Source: Opisthocomus hoazin | Lineage: Eukaryota; Chordata; Aves; Opisthocomiformes; Opisthocomidae | Length of the DNA: 64,000 nucleotides | Direction: 5' to 3' | Assembly (NCBI RefSeq): GCF_030867145.1 | Contig: NC_134433.1 | Coordinates: forward strand, 16,341,896 to 16,405,895 | Part shown: positions 25,901 through 39,300 of the stretch, in pieces | How positions within the stretch are numbered: the first letter of the stretch is position 1 | How the letters are laid out: each line of letters opens with the position of its first letter | Position numbers and translations under genes: made by a program | Notes under the pieces: generated by a model | Database searches by the model: none | Told to the model about the DNA's origin: nothing | The model's input: the letters and a program-made list of their open reading frames with translations, nothing else

Positions 25901-28900
25901 AGGACAAAATAGACCCTAGTTAAGCTCAAAGTCGTAACTGTGTACACAACGCCCACTACACTGCTTGCACAAGATAGTTGTTATGTACCAACGTCTGTAT
26001 TTTCAGTCCTAATGGCAACACTGAGTTTTTATTTCTCATGCTACAGAGGCTGCTTGAATAATGGAGCACATCATTACACCCAGCCACTCTTTAGTACTCA
26101 AATTACAAAACCCGATTTCTGTGGCAGGCCTTCAGGAAGTAAGACACGGAAGGAATCTCACAAATGACCTGCAATTACATTAATGCAGGGAGCAGGTCCT
26201 CCCCTTGAAAGCCGTCAGATTCGCTGGAGTGACCCTGTCTGGCTGATCACAGAGCCAGGCACGATGCTTCAGTGGAGAAAAAAGTGATGCAGGAGACAAA
26301 TTACAACAGTCTCAGTCCTGGTGCCTCTGTATCCCTGTCTGTTTAGAAGTAGATGTAATGAAAGCAAGCTTGCAGTGTGGAGGCAGTTCAACAGGATAGC
26401 TGTGGTGTTGTATTGCTATGGTTTATTCCCTTAATTTGCAGGAATGGGCTGTGCTCACATAAAGTACTTCTACATGATTACAGCTCTGCAGTACGAGTCT
26501 GTAGGGTTTTAAGGAGGATGTCTACTTCCCAGATCGTTTTACCTACAATGGCAGAAAACTGCCGGCAGAGCAGCACTCGGATGTGCACAGCCCTAGCTAA
26601 GACATCAAGCGACGCTGCTCAGCTGCTGCATTACAGAAAGCTGGATAAAACAGAGACCTGGTGGGGAAGGAAGAACTGGGGAACACGACATCACTGAGAG
26701 GCTCGACGTGGCTGGCTTTTCTTGGAACTACGTTACTACGTGTCTGCAGAAGCGGTGTTACCGCATACTGATTATTTTTAGGCCAAGAGCTCCTAAGGTA
26801 GCCCGCAGAATGCAATGTTTGCAAGAAGGGATAAAACAGACAGTGAGAAGGAAGGGAACTAAACGCTTTGTAAACACTGTTTCTACCTCTGGTTATTTAT
26901 CGGTCTTTGCTCATTTGCTTGAAATCTTTGCTGCGTATACCTTCTTCGTACTTTTTTCTTCAGCTTTTAAACGTTACCCCAGTTCTTCAGTATACCTTCC
27001 CTACAGCTTTCTGTTCAGAGTGCAAAGACACCAAGAGATTGCACTGCTGGACATTCCTGCTGCTGTAAAAATGAGTAACAATCTTTTGCAAAAAAAGTTA
27101 CAATAAGATACCAGGGTCATGCTTGGTAATAAATTCTCCCAAATCATTGCCAGATTTTACACAAAATCTTGTTTTTCTGATCTTGATCAATCCCGTTCCC
27201 CTAATCTGTTTTTCCTTCTTCTTCCCCTGTCACCACTTGATTCAAGACTGTAAGTGTCTATTAGCAATGTGAGTTCTGAGTCAGTGGTATAACACGAATA
27301 TTCACTTTTACTCAAATGGCACTAGGTACCCTTACTAACCCCACCTGTATTTTATTCTGAATATGCCTGCCTGGAGAAATTCTGCCCTCTGAGCTGCAGG
27401 TGTGTTTGTGGGGATTTTCCTAAAAGCAATGAGAGGGATACATGTTTCCTAATAAAGAAATTTTGTCTTAGGACATTACTTATTTTTGCCTTCATATCTA
27501 CTATTTATTCGAGTTCATATTCTAGTATTTACTTTAAGACTCTTTTCTACCACTCTTACTCTGTATACACTGGGCAAACACAGGTGCACATTCTCAGTAT
27601 AACATAAAAGGTTCCACTGCAAATAAGCAAGTTCCCATTTTCTCCCCTCACTCTTGTACTCTTTCCAACATTTTTACAACCCATCAAAAATGGGGCCCAG
27701 AAGAGGTCTTAAGAAATTATTTTGTCCAGCCTCCAGCTTCAAAGAACCTCCATTTCTCTCAAATTCTTCACCTTTTCTGTAGGCCCTGCAGCAACAGGCC
27801 TGGATACAAGCCACCCAAATATTTTTAGGCTCAGCTCCACATCAGCTCAGGCCCGTCTCCGACCTGTAAGCAAACACCCTTTATCTATAAGCAACCTGCT
27901 CTTTCCCAACTCAGCCGCAGCAGGAATGCAGCCTTGGCTGTTTCCAGGCAGAAGCTTGTCAGACACGACCCTGTAATTCCCCAACATGCTGACTTTTTCT
28001 GTTCTTACTATTTTCTTGATCTGCTTTACAGAATGTAGGTAGCCTCTCCCTTTCGTTTTCCTATTAAACTCAACCTGCTTTTCTATAAACTGAATTTATA
28101 GGCAATTTATTGAAATTTACAATGACACCCTGCATGCAATTTGCATAATCCTGTTCGTCCAATGCCAAAACTCAAATTTCACAAAAACCAAAAAATATTC
28201 TTCCTATTCTAAACACGCTCAGCAGTTTATTACTGACTACACCCTAGGTTAGCATGAGTCACTGTACGTGTCTGCCTCAGGTCAGGTATTTAAAAAAAAG
28301 GTGGCTATTTCATACTTACACAAAAGTGCATGGGACTGGAATGATTCAGAATATTCCCTGCTATCTTGTTATCTGTTACACTCAGAGTTGGCCCTTATTC
28401 TGGCTTGTTACGTGACTGCTTTGACATTCCTCTGCTCTCACATCAGCTTCCCAGGCCCAGCCCTTTTCAGCCGGCGCACGGTCGCAGCAGGCAGAAGGGA
28501 GCACACATCCCCTCTGCACTCGCGGAGGCAGCACTTCTGCTTTGAAAGGTGCAGCTTGTTACCCACCGGGACACGCAGCTCTTCCAGCTCCTGTGCACCA
28601 AACACTCGTGGGTGCTTTCCCTCCAGGACAGGGCATGCTGCTGGGGAGCCAGGGCGAGAACAGTCTCTGCCTCAGAGTCAGCCCCAAGCTCTAGCAAGTG
28701 CTGGAGTGAGGGCTGCAGAGGCAGGCTCTGCTTCCTCATCGCCTCGCCTGCCCACCCAGGGCCGCTGGCCCAGCTTCTCCTCCCCGGCAGGCTCTGGCTG
28801 GAGTATTTAACTGCACTGTACTTATCAAGAGCAGTGAATGAAAAGCAGGACAGAAGAATAAGCAGTCGAAGAAAGGTTATTTTAAATCTGGCAGACAGGG

Positions 28901-31900
28901 CTTGTTGCAGACCAGAACATCAGCTGGATAGATCCTCTGCCTCCGTATCAAAGTGAAATGAGTGTTCTCCGAAGGCGAGTCCGTCTCACCTGACAGCACT
29001 GCTGTGCTGAGAGCTGTTCGATCAGCCCTGCCAGCCGGGCCCTGGCGCCCTGAAGATGAAAGTCAAATCAGGAATCTGGCATCTTGGGGAAGGAAGAGGA
29101 GCAAGTTTGTAAAACGAATGAAAAATGGAGGGGCTGAAGTATATCTCCCAGCAGCCGAACACGAGCGCAGCCACGTCGGCCTGGAGTCTGCAGCTGCGCT
29201 GGCAAAGGCAAGGGGGCCAAGAGGCATCATCTCCCAGACGACTTCGGGGCTGCCTGCCTGTGCTGCTTTGTGGCGGGAGGAGATGGCAGGAGAAGAGAAG
29301 AGGCCTGGGCTGAAGCTTTGAATTTCTTTTCTGTGCATTCAACAGGAAGCAGGCCAGGACCGGACCTTTGCTCAAGCCCTGCCGAGCACTGGCAGGAATT
29401 TGCGTCGAGGAGTGTCTCTGCATTCAGCCAAATGGCACACAGCGGTTGCTGAAGGGCGCTGTCTCCATCCTCGCCCTGCGTGAATACCAGTATGTCACCA
29501 GGCCTGATTTTCTATTGTTTAACACCTTGGCCTTGATTGATATTATTCCCTCGTAGTGCATTTTGCTTGGATGTGGGAGGCTTCTAAATCTAAAGGGTAG
29601 AAAAGAGACTGATCCACAAAGTAATTCAGTATTCAATGACAATATTTTGTAGTTTTCACAAGACTTAGCATATCTGTCTCAGAGCACTGTTACCATTCCT
29701 GAACTGAGCTGGTTATATTTAAGTTTGGTTTAAGTCTGGGTTTAATGACTTCTCCAAATTCCCCTAGGAAGCAGGCAGCAAAGCTAGGAAGACAAGTTAA
29801 GTCTTCTGATTCCACATCCCATGCTGTGGCCAGAGGCCTTGTATCCTCTCTGTTTTTAATGAACCAATTAGAACTATGTTTTTAACCCTGGTTATAATGA
29901 ACGACTTGGTGTTTTGCACCATGATAAATAATCAGATGTAATTACAGAGCAGAGTGAGGCAACTGAAGCCAAAGGAAGACAAAACAGCTCAGTAACATTT
30001 TTCACTGCAGTGGAAAAGAATGTCATTTCGCATCGGAAACACTGCCGACTGCGTGCCTGCGCCTGCCAGGCATCCCACTCCTCCTGCAAGGAGGCTGGAC
30101 GCCTGCAAGCAAATTGCAGTTATTGGCAGCTGAGTTCAGAGAAAACACAGGCTGAAGAGGAACACATAAAGCCAGTATGTTTTAGGCAGTATTTTTTTAA
30201 AGAAGAGCTGAAATAGCTGTGTGGTAGATGTCCGTGATGCTTGAGGTTATGCTGACATATATTAGGGCGTGCATACAGTGAACTCAAGCGGGGCTGACTG
30301 TGTAACTTTCCTTGTAATGCAGGGACCCTTTTCTACTATCCTTGTTTAGGACAGCTCAAGTTCAAAACTCTCCGATGACCTTCAGCCAGCTGAGATAACA
30401 GCTCTTGTAACTTCAGTGGGTAAATTTATCACAGATGTTTCTGAATGCAGCTCCCTTACAAGATACAATACCCATGGCAATGGTTTTGAACCTAAAAGGA
30501 GTAAACCCAAACCTCTGTCTCCCTTATTCCAGTGCAACTGCTCATCACGAAAGCATTGAATTCACCACACATGCTGACCCATCTGCTTTATTTATTATAC
30601 CCAAAGATGTGGTCCAAAAATTATAAAATCCCAAAGAGACCAAAAGAATGCAGAGAAAAAATTACTGTAGTCTATCTCTGATATTCCATCTGTGCAACTT
30701 TCCACAGCATACTCTTTTAGGAGACCTTTACAGATTAACCCCTTGGGTACCAGACATGCCCCAATTTATGACCACCTACAGAAAACTAAACCTAATTTTC
30801 ACGATAAGCAATGGTGAATAAGCTACAGAGCAACGGGGGAGAAGGGGACAGAGAAATGACAGCTCAGAGGGACAAGAGGGGAGGCAGTCTCATCCAGCGC
30901 GTGAGGTGTCTGTGGGAAAACCAGAAGATTATGCTGCTGGCTGCTCCATGCTGACCCTGAGAAAGTGGCCTCATCTCGCTGCTTCCCCTCCCAGCCATTG
31001 TTTGTCTTGTCTGTTTAGACTGCAAACTCTCCAGGGCCAGAAGTCCCACGCGAAGCAGCTGAACTCTGCCAGTGTTACTTGTAGTCACCCAACAAATAAC
31101 AACATGTACATGAAACCAAGTCACAGCTGAAACTGTGCCAGTCACAGCAGCATTTCACAGCAAGGAGTACACTACAGCAAGGGTGGCAGGGAGAGATTGA
31201 GAGGGGCTAAGACGGCTTTGAGTTTCAAAGAAATATTTACACTGTATGAAATTGCGAAGCCTAGTACACAAGGTCTCATATACTCTTGACAGTTTCTTGC
31301 AGGGCTTGGGTGTTGCTTTATTTGTATGGCAAGTTTTTTTAATCCTTCAGCTTGTGGGGCTGTCACTTGGACAAACTTCACCTTCTGCTGAACTTTAGCG
31401 CTATTTGATCACTGCTTGGAAAGTCCATTAACCCGCTATTTTGGCCTAAAGCTTTTCAAAGAGAAAAGGGATATTTTTCACTCAATTCCCGTAGTAATTC
31501 AATAAGCACTAAGCACACAAGTCTCAGTGCTTTCGAAAAAATCTTTTTGTTTGAGTCTGACCTTTGTTACATTCTCTCACAGGTCAGTAATCCATCCTTC
31601 TTTACATTTATTCTTCTTAAGGAAGATTACCACTAAGGCCTGCACATGCTGAGCACAAGGCACTTCCTCTCACGGCCACGTCAGAGCTCGTTACAGTCCG
31701 AGCTCCTGTACTCTGCTGAGGACAGAGACGGGACCTGCCAGCAGCAATTGCTGCAAGAAAGGCCAAACAGAAAGTGATGTAGGATAGACTGCAGCTCTCC
31801 CAGAGTAGGTCTGTACCTCTAGGGTAACCCTTCCGTCATGACTGCAGTTGGCAGATGCAGTTCCCAGGGCTATCTGTCAGGGCTATACCTACCCAGCCTC

Positions 31901-34900
31901 TCAAGGGAGAGGTTCAAGCTTTCGCTGCTCCCCCAGGCCCCTGGAATCATTAGCTGGTCAGTGCTGAGTTTTCCAGTGTGCGCCGTGGCAGTAACAGCAG
32001 CTAATCTATTTCAGAACTCTGATGATGGCCCTTTCTCCTCTCTGACCGACACAACTTCTCTGCGGCTCACCATTCTCTTCACTGCAACCCCTTTTTCTCT
32101 TCAAACCTCTTTGCCATCTCTTTCTTTCTTCCATTCTGCTTTTTCCTTTCACCTTCTCTTTTGCCTCCACAAACCTACCCGGAACTTTCTCCATCCCAAG
32201 GAGGCTACTCAAAACAAACAGGAGCTTGTGAATTATTAACCGTGTAGACTAGAAATAGTGTAATTTTTAATGATAGCCAGAACGCCAAGATGTATGCACT
32301 ATTGCATAGATCAGCTACCTTGGTCTTGGTGTGACTGGCCTGAATTGTTCCCTTACCTATCATCCGTCAGGAGTGCTTTATAGAATGACAGCTGTGAAGA
32401 GGGAGGACATAACTCGTGGGTCTGAAAAAGCACCACGGGCTTTTCTAGTACTTTGCTATGTATTTTACACTTGCTGTGCAGACCTAACTTCCAGAGGGCT
32501 GTCTGTACAACCCAAACAACCACAACTTACAGAAACCGATAGCCTCAGTGGTCCCTGAGCAGAGTAACCTTGTTGGAATGGCTTGCGCAAGCTGAATGGG
32601 GAACAGCACAGTAAGCAAAACTTGGACAGAAACTGTGATCTAAATTCACTGCTGATCTGTCCTAGGATTCGTGAATGGGATGAGCAGCCTTTCAGTGGGG
32701 GAAGCCTTCCAGCGGGAAACCGTAGCAGTGGAAATGAAGCACAGCAAGCACACTGCTGAGAGTCTTGCAAGTAGCTAGAAGACAGGAAACGCAGGAGGCA
32801 AACACCTAGGCTCATTTTACAAACTGCAGATAATATTACAAAGGGATACAAAGAGGAAACAGCACTAAAAGCAGCACAGTTCCATATCGGGGATACGCAC
32901 TAGTTTCAGATGACCTTCCTAGTCCAGTCTAATGACTGACTGCGTCAAAGAGACTTCCACAAAACTGATTAAGAAACATACATCCGTTTAAAAAATCAGA
33001 GAAGAAAAAACAAATGAAATGGATATAACTAGATTAACCATGTCAGAATACAAGAATGTGAAATAAGCAGATCCTGGTGCTTCAGCAGCCTGGGGAAAAG
33101 CTCCGTAACTTGGATCTCAGAAAATATTTCCAAGATGGGCAGACAATGAAAGTCCTTTCATTTGCGAAAGCTTATTGTAGTGTGTAAAGTCTTGATGGAG
33201 AAAGATGGCACTGAGTTCATGAGCTTCCCAGCTGAACAGCACTGTGCAGACTTGGCAGCTGTATCCATAAAGGAAGATAATGGAAAATACATAAATCAGC
33301 CTTGAGTCATTCGCGCAGCCGTGCAGGCCCTCGCAGCATGTGACTGTGTGGGGCACGCAGCCTGGTGCCACCCTTGATTCCACAGCCATGCCTCACCAGT
33401 GAAGCACAGTAAAAATCATCTGAAAAATCATCCAGTGTGGTTCACTTCCAAGGAAAATAAATGAGAAGGGTGCCAAGAAAGGAAGTGTGGATTCTTTATC
33501 TCCTCAGGCTTTGACTGATTTTTAGAAACATACCTTTTACCGACCTGAACGGTTGAGTTGGCAACTTGCAGATAGAACCCAGCTTTCCACCTCTTCTGCT
33601 CTGGCTACAGACAGGAGACAACAGCCCTTCCAGCCAGGCACGAAAAGAGAAGGTGCTAGTAATGTCTCCAGGACAGCCTGTTACACCAAACAATTTCTAG
33701 TAAGCTTGCAAAAACCTGGCAATTTACATATCGCAATTTGTCTTTGTGTCCATAACACAGAAAACGTGGACTGGGAAGTTCAAAAATTGCCATTTGGACT
33801 CCAGTGTTGTAAAGGCTGAACAACAGTGTAACTGCTGGAAGTCTGCACTCTTTGAAGGTGCGTTGAATTAGATTAAATTGTATTCCTCTGTTATACGAAG
33901 ACCAGACTAAATGAGGTAATCACCTGTTCTGTCCCTCAAATCTGTTACATCAATGAGCAGAAAGCACACCGAGGAAGAATCACCAACTATTGGAGCAGTA
34001 CTTACAGAAATAGAGAGACTTAAAGAAATAATAAATTGCCAAATACTTTGCTTCTTTTAAAAAAAACGAGCAAGAAAGGCAGAAACGTGGTAACACTCCC
34101 ACAAAGCTGCATCACTCCACTGCTATCTTTCCGTGGCTATGCCAGCCCCCAAGGTAAGCCAACGGAACCCAACCTTATTCTGGCTGCATTCTGGCTCAGA
34201 CCCTCGGGAGGAATCCTACAAAGTGAGTCAGACCAGCTATGGGATGGCCTGGTTCAAACATTCACAACTTATGAGTAACTCCAAAGCGGTATTTCACAAC
34301 ATTCTCTGGCTACAAACCCACCTTGTTATAAGAAGTTGTTGAGGGATTCAGTGAAGATAGCTGCTTAGGGCTTTTCCATCTGCAGGCAGCAGAGGATTGA
34401 TAGAGCAGGAACAGGATCATGCTGCTAAAAAGAACTGTCTCAAATTAGTGCCAGGATGTTCTAAGAGTGTTTATACAAACCAGAATTAATCCATACTAGT
34501 GCTTGGACTACCAAACATATTCAAAACTTCTTTCTGCTCCTTTCTTTGACATTGTCTCACTACATAATTTAAAAAACGCTTCGCTTGCCTTGCTTACTTA
34601 AGGGTAATTTCTGGATGTTGCTACAGCTGAATAGCTAATCCCTACAGCTGTTTCAGTGCATTTACCAGCCAGGCCACTACTTTGGAGTGAAATCATAGTT
34701 ATTATCTGCAGTTAATTATCCTGCTATGTGGTTCTCTGAAGTCCAAGGAGAGAGCACGGAAGAGTCACCTAGTCTAGAAGGGGGGCAGAACTCAGATATG
34801 CAAAAGGAGAAAGAAAAAGGAAAAGGAAGGGGACAGGGAAATACACAGATATCAACACAAAATCATGCAGAGAATGAGGTGGCCTCAGGGTCTCTTTCTC

Positions 34901-35399
34901 CAAGTTGTTTATGGACAGCTCCATTAACTTTAACAGTAAATTCAAAACTTTATCATAAGCCAGATCTTGCTGGATTTAGATGCTGAACTATACACATTCA
35001 GAATGAAACATCGAAGAGTAGGAAATCCCCAGCGTTCTCCAGCCGCTGCTAGGGAAGATGAAGTGAAGTGCAGACGTCACTGTCCTACACACATTCCGCA
35101 AGGCAGTCGTGTAAGCTTTCACATAGTTTTTGGCTTCGTGTCGCCTTGTAGTCTCGTGGTCAAACAGACATCAAGGATGTCACAACCTGGCTTGGAAGAT
35201 AACGGAGACAACCTCTCTCTAGCTGGCTGTGGCCCGGTGGCTAACTGCTGCTGGCTGGGCATGGCAGCGACAGAAGAACATTTCCTACCCCACTTGAGGA
35301 CTCCGCAGTTTATCAACGCAGCCTCATCAGCACGTCCCCACGGGAGCAGCTACAAAAGGTCTTTTAATTGCAGTACTGGGGGGGGTCACCATGACTCTT

Positions 35400-36340
35400 C
35401 CCGACTCTTTGAACCCCCACGCTGTGAGGGAGCCGGGTCGCTACGCGCAGCCCCTCCGTGCCGGTAAAATGGGACAGCTTCGGGCACGGACGGGACTGGA
35501 AGCTGCGCTCCACGGCCTGGAGCAGCCGTGGGACCGCGTTCCCCTCCCGCACGGCAGGACCGGCTGTTTCACAGCAGCGGCTGCCGGGGCCCAGGCCCAG
35601 CGCGCCGGAGGGCGCGGAACAGCGGGGCGGGAGCGAGGCCATGGCCGCGGACCACGCACCCAACCACCGCCGGCGGCTGCGCGGGGGGCGTAGCCTGCAC
35701 CCCAAGGCCCCGCCCCTCGCCCGGGGCCCCGCCCTCTCGCCCGCGGGAGGAGCGAGGGAGGGCGCGACCGCCGGAGTGGGGCGGGGCCGCCGCCTCTCCG
35801 CCCCGCGCTACACCCCGCGCCGCCGCCGCCATTTTGTCCCAGTCCCTGCGTCCCCGGCTAGCGGCGGCCGTTCTCGCTCCGTTGCAGGTCCCGAGCCGGT
35901 CCGAAGGGCGGCCCCGTAGATGGCCAGCTTTCCCCCGACTGTCAACGAGAAGCTCATCGGTGAGGGGCGGGCGCGGGCCGGTGGGGCGCGGGTGGGGGTA
36001 AGGCCGCGCGGGGCCGGGGCTGAGCCGCGCTGGGGCTGGCGGAGGCGCTGCCCGGCTCTGCGGGCGGAGGCGGCGGGGCCGGGGCCGGGCGCACGGCTGC
36101 ACCGCGGGGCAGGGCGCGGGGGCTGTCCCCTCGTCCTGCTGGGGGGAGCGGGCGGCCGCGGCGCGGCTGGGCTGCGGGCGGGGGGCGGCCGGTCGCGCAG
36201 CCCCCGGAACCACCGGGACGCGCGGTGCGGAGGGGCTGCCCGCGGCGGGGCGGCCGCCTGCCGGCAGCGGGCACTGAGCTGCTGCTCCTCGGGGGCTCCG
36301 TCTCTTGGCAGCTGCGGCTTAGTCTGGCGATTGGCTGTAC
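35400..36340 (+). promoter_or_regulatory. WSB1: WSB1 CpG-island promoter
   Basis: This is a GC-rich, CpG-dense island covering the upstream region, 5'UTR, exon 1 and start of intron 1 of WSB1. There is no TATA box. GC boxes of the Sp1 type are visible at 35706-35716 and 35776-35787. A YY1-type element CCGCCATTTTG lies at 35826-35836; such sites usually sit just downstream of the start, so transcription probably begins in roughly 35,780-35,830. The exact start is inferred. Confidence 0.85.
35920..35959 (+). CDS. WSB1: WSB1 exon 1 (coding part)
   Basis: It encodes MASFPPTVNEKLI plus one base of the next codon. Donor GTGAGG is at 35960. The stop codon TAG of an upstream frame (ATG at 35641) directly abuts the WSB1 ATG, although that upstream ATG is probably outside the mRNA. 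Confidence 0.95.
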
Positions 36341-39300
36341 AGTGGCACTGAGACCGCTTCCCCGATTGCTTTCCATGGCATGAAATAAGAGCAAAGTAAT
36401 TAATGCACTGCCTGGCTCCCTTGTAACCTTTTAAAATATGCTAGCTTTTTTTTGTGTTAACGGCATTTCCGCTCTGTTTCCTTTTTAGCACGCTCGCGCA
36501 CGGCAGGAGAGCTCTTGGCCCCGACTTCTCCTTTCGACAAGAAGTGCGGGCGCGAGAACTGGACTGTGGCGTTTGCTCCCGATGGATCTTACTTCGCGTG
36601 GTCGCAAGGGCATCGCGTAGTGAAGCTGGTCCCCTGGTCGCAGTGCCTTAACAGCTTGTAAGACAAAACCATGTGGCTGTTCATTCTCCTGAAAAACTTC
36701 AGAATTTCAAAATAGGAGATAGCGTTTAATAGGCTAAAGCGCATGTATTGGCTTTTTAGGCTTTGACGTCTTTGGGAAAAACTGATTCTTTAACAGCTAT
36801 TGTTTTACCTCTTCCTCTGTGGCCAGCAAGAGAAACAACTATTGCAGCCTCACAGAGATAGGATGAGTGATTTATTAATTAATTCAGGTGCGTTAAGATA
36901 AGAGGAAGTTAGAATGAAAAGGAAATTTAAAGACTTGGGCAGATCTGGACTTTAAAATTTCCTATCAGAAAGCTATTTGTTTTACCTTTTAAGAATTTAC
37001 TTAAAGGTGAACATCTTTCCTTATCACTCTTATTAGAATGCAAATTAAGTTCCAAAAGACATTTTCTTTTCACTTGCAGGTTGCATTTTAATGACGTTTA
37101 CAGTAACCAGCAGTTGCATTTTTGTAGCTGGTTACATTTCTCATCCCAGCAAATCCTGCCTCCCTTTTTTTTTTTTCCTCTTTCTGCTCGTGGTTAATTG
37201 GTTTTCACATGCTGGCCTCAGTTTCTCTTCCCAGCATTTCGCACATGTGAGTGCATTGCAGGGAACTCCTTGCTCATTTAGCAGAAAGTCTTAGAAATTT
37301 GTGATGCATTTTTCTGTAAATGCTTTAAAAATGTTGTTTTTCACAACGGGTTAATATATTGCTCTCTACGGAGGTAAAAATGTGTACAAAATTGTTAGTA
37401 TTATATTGTGTAAGAAGGTTTCCAGGTGTTAGTAATTTTTGACAGTTGTAAGAAAAAGCTGCTTTTATAATTTCAAAGTAAAAATGCATCATTATGAGTC
37501 TCCAAAATGTATGTTATGGCAACTCACAGATTTCATTACATCTTAAGGACCTTTTTGTTCTATTTTTTTTTCAATATATTTTATGCTATTTGTTTGTTTG
37601 TTTGTTTTGCAGCTTGTTGCATGGCACAAAGAATGTTGCAAATTCTGTCAGTACAAGACTTGCGAGGCAGAATAGCGACAGTGGTCAGAAGAACAAGCCT
37701 TGTGAACATATAATAGACTGTGGTGACATTGTCTGGAGTCTTGCTTTTGGGTCTTCCGTGCCTGAAAAGCAGAGCCGCTGTGTGAATATAGAATGGCACC
37801 GTTTCAAGTTTGGGCAAGACCAGCTTCTACTTGCAACAGGCCTGAACAATGGGCGCATCAAGATCTGGGATGTATACACAGGTAGAGTGTGCGAGACGAA
37901 GTTGGCACTTCATTGTCAGTTTATGCAGTAGTAATATCATTAATACACAGAATGAATTGCTTGCAGAATTTTAGTTGGGACCAGAACCTTGAATACAAAT
38001 TAAGTAATCTAGAACAGGCATGAACTCCTGCGAGCAGAAATGTTCAAATGCTGCTAAAGGAAGGAACAGACTCGGGTCATGCTTTGAGATGTAAGTGGTG
38101 GAAGATGAAGCCTTGTTGCTGCAAAACGGTGAAGTATGCGATTGACTGTGTGTGTTGGTTATTTACTCTAAAATCATCTGCCGGATTGTAGTTTTAATAT
38201 ACTTTCAAACAAAGGAAACTTTCAAAACACAAAGTAGCTCTCTGTTCTTGAGTATGGGGAAGGATTATGTTGATAAGGACTTTTTATTATTTTTTTAAAG
38301 TAAATAATTTCATAAGATAAGAGACTGAGTCTGAAATTAGGGAATCTCAGTGTAGCTGGTAGCACAGCTGCTAGGTTGGGAGAGAACTTAGTAGCTTAAA
38401 AAAATGAAACTAATGGCTATGGAGTATTTTGTTGTTATCTTGTAAATTTAAGCTTAGAACTGAGATGTCTATCAACAGACAAGTCTTGCCCTATTTCTGA
38501 GGCGCATGGTTTCAGTGCATAGATTTACTAGCTTTTCAGGAAGTTGCCTCTCGATACAGAAGAATCTAGAAGGATACGCATGCTTCTTACTGTAGGAAGC
38601 GTTTCTACAAAGAAAATGTGGCTTTACATGCTGTAATTTTGTATTCTGTATTTATATCCATAAAGCATTTGATCTGAATAAAAGTACAGTCCTTCATTTT
38701 AAACTGGTGTTTTCATGTAACAGGAAAACTCCTCCTTAACCTGATGGACCATACAGAAGTTGTTCGAGATTTGACCTTTGCCCCTGATGGCAGCCTGATT
38801 TTAGTGTCTGCGTCCAGAGACAAAACGCTGAGAGTGTGGGACCTCAAAGATGATGGTATGCATTTCAAGTTTATGTGCTGTAATACGTAGGAAAAATATC
38901 CACGTATTCTCCTCTTTTATTGCTATAAACTCAGGTCAGGATTTCTTAAAAATGTAGTTTTGTTCTATTAGTCACTCAGTCTGTAGGCTCTCTTGAAATT
39001 CTTTATCTGTGTGTAACCTAAAGGTATAAGATGGTGTTTGATTAAGTTAAAACGGTGCATGAGGTGACCTGTTTGAGTAGGGACATAGGATTTAGAGGCT
39101 GCATGACAGAATTTTTATTTCTGTGTAGAATGACTCTGCAAGATGTTGTTTGGAAAAATAGTACACAGTTTTATAGAGGAAGAACTAATTTGGAAAAGCT
39201 TTTTAATTTGAATTTGTAGTATTTAATCAATTCTTACAGGAATGTCTTTCTTTTTAGGAAATATGATGAAAGTGTTGAGAGGACATCAGAACTGGGTATA

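Larger units (their letters stand above)
20151..35399. other. intergenic, no gene seen
   Basis: This is the remaining spacer between NF1 and WSB1. It contains a GATA microsatellite, a T19 tract and moderately GC-rich patches (about 24,400-24,910 and 28,440-29,420). The longest frames (about 180 codons at 28,268-28,810; 133 codons at 31,838-32,239; 166 codons at 34,967-35,467) resemble no family I know and show no supporting splice or repeat structure. A non-coding transcript cannot be excluded from sequence alone. Confidence 0.65.

Noticed and set aside
27690-27760. Possible very old CR1 fragment (AGAGGTCTTAAG ... GTCCAGCCTCC)
   Set aside because: Resemblance to the CR1 3' core is too weak to separate from chance without an alignment.
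34967-35467. 166-codon plus-strand frame just upstream of WSB1
   Set aside because: No recognised family. It runs into the CpG island, where frames stay open by composition, and no promoter or splice evidence supports it.
35641-35919. Upstream frame with a strong Kozak ATG ending directly against the WSB1 ATG
   Set aside because: The ATG lies well upstream of the YY1/GC-box region where transcription most likely begins, so it is probably not in the mRNA. The open frame is favoured by GC content.
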